Origin: Corynebacterium halotolerans
Lineage (GTDB): Bacteria > Actinomycetota > Actinomycetes > Mycobacteriales > Mycobacteriaceae
DNA: 52,053 bases
Assembly (NCBI RefSeq): GCF_001056295.1
Contig: NZ_JVMD01000018.1
Location: 1-52,053 of the forward strand
Direction: 5' to 3'
The position numbers and the translations under genes are program-made. Positions 34,780 through 44,004 of the stretch are shown here, piece by piece (the first letter of the stretch is position 1; every line of letters begins with the position of its first letter). The notes beneath the pieces were generated by a model. The model was not told the origin of the DNA. It saw only the letters and a list, made by a program, of their open reading frames with translations, and made no database searches.

Positions 34780-35751
34780 GTGAAGCGAACCATTGGGAAA
34801 GCCGCGGCGATCGTCGCGGCGGCCGGCCTCCTCCTGACCGGCTGCTCGAAAGCCGATGAACCCGCGGATGGCGACCGGAAGGACGCCGGAACGGTCAGCA
34901 TCGCCCATGCGTGGGGGACCGACGAATACCCCGTGAAGCCCGCCAAGGTGGTGGCCTCCGGCGTCGCCGTCGACAATCTCCTCGCCCTGGGCGTGACCCC
35001 CGACGTGGTCATCGAAACCCCCGAGGACAAGGGCGCCCCGTGGCGCGCCGAGGCGCTGAAGGGGGTCGAGCGCATCGACGTCCCCGATTTCCGCACGGTT
35101 CCCGTCGAGAAGATCGCCGCCGCGAAGCCCGACTTCATCGTCGGCGACTTCTGGCGGATCACGCAGGAGACCTACACGAGCCTCAAGGAGATCGCCCCGA
35201 CCCTCGGCGGCATCGGCGCGGAGGGCGAATCCCTCGGCTGGAAGCCGCAGCTGGAGGCCCTGGGCAAGATCTACGGCAAGGAGGGCGACGCGAAGAAGGT
35301 CATCGACGAAGACGCCGGGCGCTTCGACTCCGTGAAGTCGGACCTGCCGAAGCTCGAGGGCAAGACGGGCGTCATCGCCCAGTACGCGCCGCAGCGGGGC
35401 ATGGGCGTGGTCGCGGATCCGGAGGAGCCGGGCAACTCCGCGCTCTACGACCTGGGCATGAAGGTGCCCGATTCCTTCGCGTCCCTCCCGCAGCGATCGG
35501 GCCGCGCCATGGTGTCCCCCGAGAACATCTCCGTGATCGACGCCGACTTCATGGCCGTGTACGCCGTCTCCGGCGGTCCCGACGAGATTCGCGCGATCCC
35601 CGGCTTCTCGGACCTGCGCCAGGTCAAGAACGACACGACCATCTTCGGCGATGCCGTGCTGGTGCAGGCGCTGAACAGCCCGAGTTCCCTCAGCCGCGCC
35701 TGGGTGCTCGAGCAGCTCCGCCCGACCCTCGAAAAGGTCGCGAAGCAGTAG
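34780..35751 (+). CDS. Iron-siderophore ABC importer substrate-binding lipoprotein
   Basis: The protein has 323 residues from a GTG start. The signal peptide MKRTIGKAAAIVAAAGLLLTGC ends in a lipobox with Cys at residue 22. The mature part has the two-lobed periplasmic-binding-protein pattern: VSIAHAWGTDEYPVKPAKVVASGVAVDNLLALGVTPDVVIE, then KIAAAKPDFIVGDFWRITQETYTSLKEIAPTL, and a C-terminal lobe ending in FGDAVLVQALNSPSSLSRAWVLEQLRPTLEKVA. It should deliver ferric siderophore to the permeases encoded divergently. AAGGA lies 11 bases before the GTG. An in-frame start at 34711 would put 23 residues before the signal peptide and was rejected. Confidence 0.9.
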   Translation: MKRTIGKAAAIVAAAGLLLTGCSKADEPADGDRKDAGTVSIAHAWGTDEYPVKPAKVVASGVAVDNLLALGVTPDVVIETPEDKGAPWRAEALKGVERIDVPDFRTVPVEKIAAAKPDFIVGDFWRITQETYTSLKEIAPTLGGIGAEGESLGWKPQLEALGKIYGKEGDAKKVIDEDAGRFDSVKSDLPKLEGKTGVIAQYAPQRGMGVVADPEEPGNSALYDLGMKVPDSFASLPQRSGRAMVSPENISVIDADFMAVYAVSGGPDEIRAIPGFSDLRQVKNDTTIFGDAVLVQALNSPSSLSRAWVLEQLRPTLEKVAKQ

Positions 35752-35759
35752 TCCCCGAC

Positions 35760-35780
35760 GGGCCCCGCCCGGCGGGGCCC
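35760..35780 (+). terminator. Short GC-rich hairpin between the binding-protein and lipase genes
   Basis: GGGCCCCG (35760-35767) pairs with CGGGGCCC (35773-35780). No T tract follows, and the lipase ribosome-binding site begins just downstream. It may reduce rather than stop read-through. Confidence 0.35.
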
Positions 35781-35797
35781 GAAGAAAGGTGCAAACG

Positions 35798-36718
35798 ATG
35801 AGTTCGAAACTGCTGCGGCGCTGCTCCGTGGCGTGCGCGCTGAGCATGTCGCTGGCTTTCGCGGCGGCTCCCGTCGCCGAGGCCGGCGTCGTGCGGGGCC
35901 CCGGTCCCGCCGCGTCGATCGACGAGTCCGAGAAGCTGCCGGTCATCTACGTCACCGGCTCGAACGAGCCGAAACAATCGGCGGATGCCTTCGCCGCCTC
36001 GATGCGGCGCTTCGGCGTGGACGTCCACGTGTTCATGGTGTGGGAGCCGTCCGACCCCGCCACCAGCCCCTATGTCACGGTGAAGGGAAACTCGGCCCGG
36101 ATCCCGGCTTTCATCGAGAAGCTCAGGGCCGAGACCGGCCACGACAAGTTCGACGTGGTCACGTATTCGCAGGGTGGCCTGGTGACGAGGTACTGGCTGA
36201 AGGACTTCGACGGGGCGCGCCACGTCCGAAAGGTCGTGAGCCTCTCGGGGATGATCAAGGGGTCGCCGTTCCAGGCCGATGCGGTGCGCAACGGCCAGTG
36301 CCCGCCGCCCGGGCTGGAGCTACTCGTGCCCCCGGAACTGGCGAAGAACCCCTCCGACGCCTGCCTGGAAATGTCCTCGGAGGGTGATGAGGTGCGCCGG
36401 TTGAACACCCCGTCCGAGGCGTTGCCCGGCATCCGGTACTACAACATCACGACGACCCTGGAATACGATGCCTCGCCCTACCTCATCAATCTGATGGACG
36501 GTCCGGGCGACTACTACAACATCGTCACGCAGGACCTCTGCCCGAACGATCCGGTCGTCCATCTGACGATGACGATGACCCCGTCGGTGCAGTCCCTCGT
36601 CGCCTCCGCGCTGAAGGGGGGTCCGCTCGAAATGAAGTGCATGACCCCCGATTCTCCGCCGGGGGCGCCGTCCCTGAAGGACGTCCCGCCGGTCGAGAAC
36701 GGCCCCAAGGTCACCTGA
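35798..36718 (+). CDS. Secreted lipase/esterase (class 2 lipase type, alpha/beta hydrolase)
   Basis: The protein has 306 residues with an Arg-containing signal peptide (SSKLLRRCSVACALSMSLAFAAAPVAEAG) and no lipobox, so it is probably secreted. The start of the hydrolase fold is LPVIYVTGSNEPKQSADAFAASMRRFGVDVHVF. The nucleophile elbow is VVTYSQGGLVTRYWLKDF, with Ser in T-Y-S-Q-G-G; the usual first Gly is Thr. A DGPGDYYNIVTQDLCPNDPVVHLTM stretch can supply Asp and His. The ATG follows GAAAGG; a GTG three codons earlier is less likely. Its place right after the siderophore-binding protein suggests iron regulation and perhaps action on lipid or an esterified siderophore, but that is inference. 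Confidence 0.75.
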   Translation: MSSKLLRRCSVACALSMSLAFAAAPVAEAGVVRGPGPAASIDESEKLPVIYVTGSNEPKQSADAFAASMRRFGVDVHVFMVWEPSDPATSPYVTVKGNSARIPAFIEKLRAETGHDKFDVVTYSQGGLVTRYWLKDFDGARHVRKVVSLSGMIKGSPFQADAVRNGQCPPPGLELLVPPELAKNPSDACLEMSSEGDEVRRLNTPSEALPGIRYYNITTTLEYDASPYLINLMDGPGDYYNIVTQDLCPNDPVVHLTMTMTPSVQSLVASALKGGPLEMKCMTPDSPPGAPSLKDVPPVENGPKVT

Positions 36719-36753
36719 TCCGGTGGCCGGGCCGATGGGCCCGGCGGAAATGA

Positions 36754-36786
36754 AGCGGTGCCCTCCTCCTCGGCGGGCACCGCTTT
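36754..36786 (+). terminator. Terminator after the lipase gene
   Basis: AGCGGTGCCC (36754-36763) pairs with GGGCACCGCT (36775-36784), followed by TTC. Confidence 0.65.
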
Positions 36787-36880
36787 CGCGTGCGCGGGGG
36801 CTTTCCTTCCGGGGCCGTTCAGGGCGGATGCCGCAGTGAAAATATGATTATTGCCACAGGGCGAGGAAAGCCTAGCCATA

Positions 36881-36899
36881 GCAAGCGAGGGCAACCTAA
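36881..36899. promoter_or_regulatory. DtxR-like box and -10 of the siderophore synthesis operon
   Basis: GCAAGCGAGGGCAACCTAA matches the DtxR consensus at 12 of 19 positions, mainly in its right half. It overlaps TAATAT (36897-36902), a good -10. A second weaker partial match, around AAGCCTAGCCATAGCAAG, lies just upstream. The two may act as adjacent weak sites. Confidence 0.5.
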
Positions 36900-36995
36900 T
36901 ATCTTGCTTTGGCCCGGCCCCGGTTTCCCCGGAGGCCGGGAACCGACACCCCGGGGCCGCCGTACGCGGCGCACCCCCAGAAAGGAACCAATCAG

Positions 36996-38300
36996 ATGAC
37001 GAACCTCATGATCGTGGGCGCCGGGCCCAAGGCCGTCGCCGTCGCGGCCAAGGCGCACGCACTGCGGGAAGTCGGCCTGGATGCGCCGGAGGTCACCGTG
37101 GTCGAGCCGCACGGGATCGGCGCAAACTGGCGGGCGGTCGGCGGCTGGACCGACGGCAAGCACCTGCTGGGCACCCCGCCGGCCAAGGACATCGGCTTCC
37201 CGTACCGGTCCGAGATCGCGGGAACGCTGGGTCCCGCGGTCGATCAGCGACTGCTCGCCAATGGATGGGTCCAGTACCTCATCGAGTCGGGCCGCTACTC
37301 CGAGTGGATCGACCGCGGCAATCCCTGCCCCCGCCATGACCTGTGGGCCGACTACCTCGAATGGGTCGCCGGCCGGGTCGGCATGGACGTCATCGCCGGA
37401 ACGGTCACCCGGGCGTCGCGGCACCCCGGCGATCCCGCGGCGTGGAGCGTCTCCATCGACGAGGTCGGCGGAGGCACGCGCACCATGTCGGCCGACGCCC
37501 TGATGATCACCGGGCCGGGCCGCAGCGACCGGCGATTCGCGGAGATCCCGGGGGTGCTCTCCGTGGCCGCCTTCTGGGAGGCGGTGGTGGCGGGTTCGCT
37601 TCCCGACGCCGCCCGAGTCTCGGTGATCGGCGGCGGGGAAACCGCGGCCAGCGTCATCGACGAGCTCGTGCGCCACGACCTCGAGATCATCGACGTCATT
37701 TCGCCGCTGGCCGCCATCTTCTCCCGCGGTGAAAGCCAATTCGAGAACGCCCTGTACACCGATCCCCGGAAGTGGGCGATGCTGGACGACGACGAGAGGC
37801 GGGACGTCATCCGCCGAACCGACCGCGGTGTCTTCTCCGGGCGCGTGCAGGGATCCCTCCATGCCGAGGATCGGGTGCATCACGTCCACGGCCGCGTCGA
37901 AAAAGTGAACGCGGCGGGCGACGCCGGGCCCGCGCTCGCGGTCACCGTCGTCGACAGCCGGCATTCGGCGCAGGTGCTGCGCACGGATCTCGTCATCGAC
38001 GCCCGCGGCAACTCCCCGATGTGGTTCGCGGGCTTGCTCGGCGACGACATCGTCGCCGAGCTCCGCGTCGCCGCCGGGGGCGACCTGGCGGTCGAATCCG
38101 TGGAGGCGGTGATCGGCCGCGACCTTTCGGTCGAGGGGATGACGCCGAAGCTCTTCCTGCCCGGCCTCGCGGGCATGGCGCAGGGCCCCGGGTTCGCCAA
38201 CCTGAGTTGCCTGGGCGAGCTGTCGGACCGCGTCCTCGGCGGTTTTCCGCCCGCCTCCGCGCAGCGCGCACTCGAAGCCCGGGCGGAGGTGAAGGCATGA
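36996..38300 (+). CDS. mbtG: Lysine N6-monooxygenase of the mycobactin type
   Basis: MbtG hydroxylates the side-chain nitrogen of lysine, making the hydroxamate iron ligands of mycobactin. The 434-residue protein has the FAD site IVGAGPKAVAVAAKAHALREVG at the N-terminus, ANWRAVGGWTDGKHLLGTPPAKDIGFPYRS, and the NADPH site VIGGGETAASVIDELVRH (near 208). It also has SRGESQFENALYTDPRKWAMLDDDERRDVIRRTDRGVFSG and a C-terminal TPKLFLPGLAGMAQGPGFANLSCLGELSDRVLGG. These blocks follow mycobacterial MbtG nearly position by position and differ from the longer SidA/PvdA ornithine enzymes. AAAGGA precedes the ATG. It is the first gene of the operon; its stop overlaps the next start (ATGA). Confidence 0.93.
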   Translation: MTNLMIVGAGPKAVAVAAKAHALREVGLDAPEVTVVEPHGIGANWRAVGGWTDGKHLLGTPPAKDIGFPYRSEIAGTLGPAVDQRLLANGWVQYLIESGRYSEWIDRGNPCPRHDLWADYLEWVAGRVGMDVIAGTVTRASRHPGDPAAWSVSIDEVGGGTRTMSADALMITGPGRSDRRFAEIPGVLSVAAFWEAVVAGSLPDAARVSVIGGGETAASVIDELVRHDLEIIDVISPLAAIFSRGESQFENALYTDPRKWAMLDDDERRDVIRRTDRGVFSGRVQGSLHAEDRVHHVHGRVEKVNAAGDAGPALAVTVVDSRHSAQVLRTDLVIDARGNSPMWFAGLLGDDIVAELRVAAGGDLAVESVEAVIGRDLSVEGMTPKLFLPGLAGMAQGPGFANLSCLGELSDRVLGGFPPASAQRALEARAEVKA

Positions 38301-39652
38301 GCCGGGCCCTGGCTCGCTTCGCCGCCCGCGTCATCGGCCCGGACCGGCCGCATGACCGGGTCGCGGCGGACGCGGCGGCCGTCGTGGGCCCCGAATCCGT
38401 GCGCGTCGCGGATGACCCGTCCACCCCGGTGCCGGCGATTCTCGACGCCGACGCCGACGCCGATGCCGGCGAGGACCTCGGGGAGCCCCGCGTCGCCGTT
38501 CATCCCCGGCCCTCGGGAACGCTGGTGACCGTATGCGGGAACGATGCGCCGTCCGTGGCACATCGCATCTGCGCGGGGTCGGGCGACGGCGTAACCGCCG
38601 CCCCGACTCCGTCCGGCGACGCGGCGGAGAACGCCGTCCGGTTCTGGACCGATGAACTGGAGGGGACCGTCGGCGTGCCCGCCATCGCCGAAGTGCCCGG
38701 CATCGAGGAGGACCGGGCGATCGGCGTGGCGAAGGGGAGGGTGCCGCGCGAGGCGTTGGGCGCGAACCCCGTCGCGGCGTTGGTCGCGGCAGTCGCGGCC
38801 TGCACCGGGGCGCCCCGTGATTCGGTCGTGGGGGTCGTCCCCGAGATCGGCCCGGACACGTGGTCCGGGCAGCCCCTGCCCGTTCGCGTGCGGCCGCGGC
38901 CGGGGCAGTCCCGCGAAGACGCCGCCGCCGAAGCTCTCGCGCGGATCGCAGCCGCCGACGATGGCGTCCGCCGTGTGGGGTTGCCCGGCATCGTGGCGGC
39001 GCTGGGCAGGCCGCCGTTTCCCGTGGCCGTCGTCATTCGGTCGCCCCTCGATTGCGGAGGGGCGCGGATCGTCGACGATCGCGCCCCCGTGCCGGAGTTC
39101 TGCCTGGCCGGAATCGACGCGGTCGTCGGCGACGCCTCGGCGGTCTCCCTGAGCGTGCGCGCCCGCGGCGGGCAGGCCGGCGCCCGCTCACTCCTCGCCG
39201 CGGTCACCGCCGCGATCGAGGGGACGGGGCAGAAGGCCGCCCCGTCCGGCGCATCGGAAGTCGGCGCGGAAGCCGGCTCCGGGGCGCCCGGAGGCGCGGC
39301 CGACGAGAACCTCGGCGTCCTGTGCGCCGCGGTGGCCGAAGTCCTCGACCTTCCGGAGGAAAAGGCGCCGGGCCCCGGCGACGACTTCTTCCGGCTCGGC
39401 GGCGACAGCATGGCCGCGTTGAGGCTCAGCGCCGCGTTGTCCGCGCGCGGGATGTCCCTCGAGGTCCGCGGCATTTTCGAGCATCCGGTGCTCGGCGAGC
39501 TCGCCGGCCTGTTGCGCCCCGGCGCCGCGGATGGGGCCGGAACGGATGCCGCCGGCGGGGCGGCGGAGACCGCCGCGTCCGCCGAACCCATGTCCGCGTC
39601 CGGGCTCAGCGCCGAGCAGCTCTCGGCGCTGCTCGGGGAGGAGAACCGATGA
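38297..39652 (+). CDS. Stand-alone NRPS protein: degenerate condensation-like region plus carrier domain
   Basis: The protein has 451 residues. Residues 340-420 are a clear peptidyl carrier domain with the 4'-phosphopantetheine serine in FFRLGGDSMAALRL (Ser about 370) and FEHPVLGELAGLL. Residues about 70-320 follow the second half of a condensation domain: RFWTDELEG, NPVAALVAAVAACTGAPRDSVVGVV, and PLPVRVRPRPGQSREDAAAEAL. The HHxxxDG active site is not there; the corresponding place reads TVCGNDAPS. The first 70 residues are short and disordered-looking. No adenylation domain is present, so the carrier must be loaded in trans. The C-terminal MSASGLSAEQLSALLGE resembles an NRPS docking tail. 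Both ends overlap neighbouring genes by four bases. I know no exact counterpart in the mycobactin locus. Confidence 0.75.
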   Translation: MSRALARFAARVIGPDRPHDRVAADAAAVVGPESVRVADDPSTPVPAILDADADADAGEDLGEPRVAVHPRPSGTLVTVCGNDAPSVAHRICAGSGDGVTAAPTPSGDAAENAVRFWTDELEGTVGVPAIAEVPGIEEDRAIGVAKGRVPREALGANPVAALVAAVAACTGAPRDSVVGVVPEIGPDTWSGQPLPVRVRPRPGQSREDAAAEALARIAAADDGVRRVGLPGIVAALGRPPFPVAVVIRSPLDCGGARIVDDRAPVPEFCLAGIDAVVGDASAVSLSVRARGGQAGARSLLAAVTAAIEGTGQKAAPSGASEVGAEAGSGAPGGAADENLGVLCAAVAEVLDLPEEKAPGPGDDFFRLGGDSMAALRLSAALSARGMSLEVRGIFEHPVLGELAGLLRPGAADGAGTDAAGGAAETAASAEPMSASGLSAEQLSALLGEENR

Positions 39653-42600
39653 CGGGTGCCATCGCCGACGTCGTCGCGCTGACCCCGCAGCAGTCGGGCC
39701 TGTGGGCGACCGGCGCCGCGACGGAAGAGTATGACCCTTACCTGGTCGTCCTCCGGCTGCGGCTGACCGGTCCCGGAGCGCTCGATCGCTTTCGGGAGGC
39801 CCTCGGCACCGTCGTCGGGCGCCATCCGCACCTCGGGGGCCGGGTGCTGTCCGCCGGCGTGCCCCACCCCGTGCTCATCGTGCCCGGGGCGCCCCGGTTC
39901 GACTGGTCCGAGGTCGACGCCCGTGGGGCCGCGGATCCCGGCGCCGAATTGCAACGGCATGCGGAGCGGGAGCAGGCCCGGCCCCTGGACACGATCGAGG
40001 GGCCGTTGACCAGGGTCAAAGCAGTCCGGCTCGGTGAATCTGAGTGGGGGATCCTGATCACCGTCCATCACATCGTCATTGACGGATGGTCGATCCCTAT
40101 CTTCCTGGGCGAGATCGTCGCGGCCATGGCAAACGAGGCCGACGAGCTGCCGCCGGCGCCGCCGATCCGCGATCACGCCGCTTGGGTGGCCGCGGCGGAT
40201 CCCGGGGAAGCCCGCGACGCCTGGCGCCGCGCCTTCTCCGGATTCGCCGAAATGCCGATGGTGGGGCCCGCGGGAAGGCCGGCGGGCGCCCCCGAAGTGG
40301 GCGAAGCCGTGCTCGGCGAGGCCGATACCGCCGGGCTGCTGGCCTTCGCCCGGGAATCCGGTTTGACCGCGAACACGCTCATGCAGTTGGCGTGGGCGCG
40401 GATCCTGTCGGGGCTCGTGGGCCGCGACGACGTGTGCTTCGGGCAGACCGTCGCCGGCCGGCACCCGTCGATCCCCGGTGCGGACCGCTTGATCGGGGGC
40501 CTGGTTTCCACGGTCCCGGTCCGCGTGGACGTCGGCGATGCGTCGCCCGCGGAGGCGGGTGCCCGTCTCCAGTCGGTCACCGGAGCCCTGCGGGATGCGG
40601 ACCACATCGGCATGTCCGACATCATCAAGTCGATCGGCGCGGGCGACCTTTTCGACACCCTCCTCGTCTTCGAGAACACGCCGCGCGGGGACGCCCCCGC
40701 CCACGGCGACGATTTCGATTGCGGCGGCGGTGCGCGCCTGGGCCTGGACCGCATCGACTCTCCCAGCCACTATCCGCTGACGGTCGTGCCGGTCATCGAG
40801 GGCGGGCGCCTGGTGGTGCGGGTCGAATCGGCTCCCGGGTCGGGATTCGACCCGGGCATCATGGCGCGCCGCTTCGTGGCGGTTCTCGGCCGTTTGGCGG
40901 GGGCGGGCTCGCTCGCTTCCGTGGACGTGCTGCTCGATTCCGAGACGCCGATCATCCGGGGCGCCCGGCCGGATCCCAGGCCGGGGCCGGAAACGGCGGA
41001 TGAAGCGCTGCGCGCCATCGCGGACGAGTGCCCCGGTGCGGACGCGATCGTCGACGTGCACGGGACCGTCGATTTCCGGGGCGTGGCCGAGCTCGCCGAG
41101 GCGATGGCGTCGGGGCTGCGCGCCGCCGGGGTTTCCGCCGGTGACGCCGTGGCCGTGATGCTGCCGCGGGATCGCCGAGTGCTCGCGGCCCCCTTCGCGG
41201 TGGCGTCCCTCGGGGCGCACACCATCCACATCGATCCCGGTTCGCCGCCGCAGCGCGCCGCGGCGATCATCGAGGATTCCGGGGCGCGCCACCTGTTGGC
41301 CGCCGACGGCGTCGCCGGCCGGGTGCGCGCTTGCCTGGGGGAGGACGACCCCGGGAACGCGCCGTCGTCGGAAGAGGACGCCAACTGGCGCTTGACGACG
41401 GCCATGCCGGACCTCTCCGGCGAACTGCGCTGGTGGGGGCCGCTGCGTGCTTCGGCCGGGACGAAAGCCCCGGCACCGGAGGACCCCATGTACGCGGTGT
41501 TCACCTCGGGCACGACGGGCCGGCCGAAGGGCGTCCTGGTTCCGCACCGGGCGCTGCTCAATCTGTGGCGGCACCACGGCCGGAACATCCTGGCGCCGCT
41601 CGCCGCCGAACTGGGGCGGCAAGTGCGCGTCGGGCATGGCTGGTCGACCGGGTTCGACGCCGCGTGGCAGCCGGGGATCGCCCTGCTCAGCGGGGCGACC
41701 GTCGTCATGCTGGACGGCCCCGACCGCTCGGATCCGGCGCGGCTGGTCGCGGCCCTGCGCGACAACGCCATCGATGTCTTCGACACCACCCCGTCGATGC
41801 TGGCGGAACTGGAACGCGCCGGGTTCTTCGCGGAGGGCGCGCCCCTGTCCGTCCTCGCATTGGGCGGGGAGGCCATCTCCCGCGACGTCTGGCGGAGGCT
41901 GCGCGGCATGGCCGGCCTCGAGGCGATCAACTGCTACGGCCCGACGGAAACCACGGTCGAGGCCCTCATGGCCCCCTTGTCCGAGTACCCGGAGCCGACG
42001 ATCGGGCGACCGTTGGACGGGATGGCCGTCGCCGTCGTCGACCACCGTTTGCGCCCGGTGCCGCCCGATGGGTCGGGCGAACTGATCATCTCGGGCCCGC
42101 AGTTGGCGATCGGCTACATCGGCCGGCCCGAACTGACGCGGCGTTCCTTCGTGGAAAGGGAGGGCCGCCGCTGGTACCGCACCGGGGACATCGTCCGCCG
42201 CCGCAGCGGCGACGGGCTGCTGGTGTTCGGGGGGCGCGCAGACGAGCAGATCAAGATCAACGGTTACCGCGTCGAACCGGCCGAGGCCGGAGTGGTGCTC
42301 CGCTCCATCGACGGAGTCGAGGCCGCCGAAGTGATCGCGCACCGGGTCGGCAACCGGATGCGGCTGGCGGCCCTGGTCGTCGCATCGTCGCCGGTGGCGG
42401 ACATCCGGGCCGAGGCGGCGAAGCTGCTGCCGTCGTACCTGCTGCCCTCGCCCGTGGTCGAATGCGCGTCGATCCCGCTCAACCGCAACGGCAAACTGGA
42501 CTCCGCCGCGGCGGCGGCAATGGTCCGCGAAGAGATGGCGCGCACCGACGGGGCGCCCTCCACTCCCGAGGAGAAGGCGGTGGCCCGGTGCGTCCGCGAC

Positions 42601-44004
42601 ATGACGGGCATGGACGTCGCATTGTCCTCCGGTCTCGCCGACGCCGGCATCGACAGCCTCGGCGTCATGGATCTCATCGTGCGCCTGCGCGCCGAGGGGC
42701 TCGACGTCGGCGCGGCCCCGGCATTGGGCGCCGCGGACCTCAGGTCGCTGGCGGCGATCGTCCGGCCGATCGCGGCCGAGCCCCCGGCTCCCGCGGCCGG
42801 CGCCGACCCCGGCCGGCCGATCGAACTGGCCCCGCTGGCGGCCCGGTTCGCGGTGCTCGGCGGAGCAGTTGAATCGACCCATTCACAGGGCCTGCGCCTG
42901 CGCCCGGGCATCTCGGCCGATGCCGCCGAGTCCGCGTTGCGGCGCGTGATCGGCGCGCACCCCGCACTCGGCGCCCGGTACGACGATTCCGGCCCCCGGG
43001 CACGGCTGATCCCGCGGGAGGACCCGGAATTCGTCTTCCGCATCGCCGGTTCCGGCGAACGGGACGAGGGCGGCGTCCTCGATGCCCACCACGGCGCACT
43101 CGATCCGGCCGCCGGCCGGATGGTGGCCGCCACCTATGGCGGCGGAACCGAACCCTGGCTGGTGGTCACCATCGCCCATCTCGCGGTCGACATGATGTCG
43201 TGGCGCTTCATCCTGGAGGATCTCGCGCTGGCCCTGGGCGGGCAGCCGCCCCTCGGCGAAGAAGCGCGCGGCGATGCCCCGCACGGCCCGTCCGAGACGG
43301 AAGCCCCCGGCAGCCCGTTCCGGCGGGTGCCCGTCCCCCCGGTGGGGCTGCGGCACGCGGACCCGCGGGTCGACCGGCCCGCCGACGTCCGCGCCCGGCA
43401 CGAGGTTCTCGACGCCGCGACCACCGCCGCGGTGGAACGCGCGGCGCTCGAGCGCGGCGCATCCCTGCGGGACGTCCTGGAATCGGCCGTCGCCGTCGCC
43501 GCGACCCCAGATGAATCGGGGATGACGGCAATCACCCGCACCACGCTGGGCCGCCCCGACGGTGGCGCCGATCGGCGGGTCGGCTGGTTGACCGCCGAAG
43601 AAGCCGTCCTCATTCCCGCGGCCGACGCGAGGGGCTTCATCGCGGGCGGCGGGCCCCCGCCGGCGCCGACGACGGATCCGTCGGCGGTGGGCGCCGTGAA
43701 CGTCAACTACCTCGGGCGCATGGACATGGCGATGCCCGAGACCCGCGAATGCCGGCTGATCGGCCAGGGGGAGTTCTTCCGGCGATTCGGCGCACCGGGC
43801 CATTCCGCCGTCCCCCCGTGCCACGGAGCGGAGATCACGGCGGCCATGGACCGGGGCCCCGGGGGACCCGTGCTCGGCCTGCGGTTCGAAATCGACGTCC
43901 CCGCCGTCGGCGAGGACGCGGCCGCACGATTCCGCACCGGCGTCGTTCGGGCGCTGGAAACCTTCGCCGGATCGGCGATGAACGAGAAAGACGAAAACGA
44001 CTAA
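39649..44004 (+). CDS. Mycobactin-type NRPS, C-A-PCP-E-like module
   Basis: The protein has 1451 residues, close to MbtF of mycobacteria. Condensation domain (1 to about 430) with intact HHIVIDGWS (140-148). Adenylation domain (about 445-940) with YAVFTSGTTGRPKG, NCYGPTETTVEAL, YRTGD and NRNGKLD. Carrier with DAGIDSLGVMDLI (Ser 1002). The last 390 residues resemble an epimerisation domain (SWRFILEDLALAL, VGWLTAEEAV, VNVNYLGRMDM), but the catalytic motif reads AHLAVDMMSW, with the first His replaced by Ala. By hand alignment the substrate-pocket residues are D-A-Q-D-A-G-C-V-E-K, with an acidic residue that could meet a basic side chain; this is low-confidence. Hydroxylated lysine is the expected substrate from context. 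ATGA overlap with the gene before, TAATG with the gene after. Confidence 0.88.
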   Translation: MTGAIADVVALTPQQSGLWATGAATEEYDPYLVVLRLRLTGPGALDRFREALGTVVGRHPHLGGRVLSAGVPHPVLIVPGAPRFDWSEVDARGAADPGAELQRHAEREQARPLDTIEGPLTRVKAVRLGESEWGILITVHHIVIDGWSIPIFLGEIVAAMANEADELPPAPPIRDHAAWVAAADPGEARDAWRRAFSGFAEMPMVGPAGRPAGAPEVGEAVLGEADTAGLLAFARESGLTANTLMQLAWARILSGLVGRDDVCFGQTVAGRHPSIPGADRLIGGLVSTVPVRVDVGDASPAEAGARLQSVTGALRDADHIGMSDIIKSIGAGDLFDTLLVFENTPRGDAPAHGDDFDCGGGARLGLDRIDSPSHYPLTVVPVIEGGRLVVRVESAPGSGFDPGIMARRFVAVLGRLAGAGSLASVDVLLDSETPIIRGARPDPRPGPETADEALRAIADECPGADAIVDVHGTVDFRGVAELAEAMASGLRAAGVSAGDAVAVMLPRDRRVLAAPFAVASLGAHTIHIDPGSPPQRAAAIIEDSGARHLLAADGVAGRVRACLGEDDPGNAPSSEEDANWRLTTAMPDLSGELRWWGPLRASAGTKAPAPEDPMYAVFTSGTTGRPKGVLVPHRALLNLWRHHGRNILAPLAAELGRQVRVGHGWSTGFDAAWQPGIALLSGATVVMLDGPDRSDPARLVAALRDNAIDVFDTTPSMLAELERAGFFAEGAPLSVLALGGEAISRDVWRRLRGMAGLEAINCYGPTETTVEALMAPLSEYPEPTIGRPLDGMAVAVVDHRLRPVPPDGSGELIISGPQLAIGYIGRPELTRRSFVEREGRRWYRTGDIVRRRSGDGLLVFGGRADEQIKINGYRVEPAEAGVVLRSIDGVEAAEVIAHRVGNRMRLAALVVASSPVADIRAEAAKLLPSYLLPSPVVECASIPLNRNGKLDSAAAAAMVREEMARTDGAPSTPEEKAVARCVRDMTGMDVALSSGLADAGIDSLGVMDLIVRLRAEGLDVGAAPALGAADLRSLAAIVRPIAAEPPAPAAGADPGRPIELAPLAARFAVLGGAVESTHSQGLRLRPGISADAAESALRRVIGAHPALGARYDDSGPRARLIPREDPEFVFRIAGSGERDEGGVLDAHHGALDPAAGRMVAATYGGGTEPWLVVTIAHLAVDMMSWRFILEDLALALGGQPPLGEEARGDAPHGPSETEAPGSPFRRVPVPPVGLRHADPRVDRPADVRARHEVLDAATTAAVERAALERGASLRDVLESAVAVAATPDESGMTAITRTTLGRPDGGADRRVGWLTAEEAVLIPAADARGFIAGGGPPPAPTTDPSAVGAVNVNYLGRMDMAMPETRECRLIGQGEFFRRFGAPGHSAVPPCHGAEITAAMDRGPGGPVLGLRFEIDVPAVGEDAAARFRTGVVRALETFAGSAMNEKDEND

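Noticed and set aside
38500..42882. A 1460-codon minus-strand frame opposite the first NRPS
   Set aside because: Same reasoning: antisense to conserved NRPS motifs, and rich in Arg, Gly and Pro with no domain pattern.
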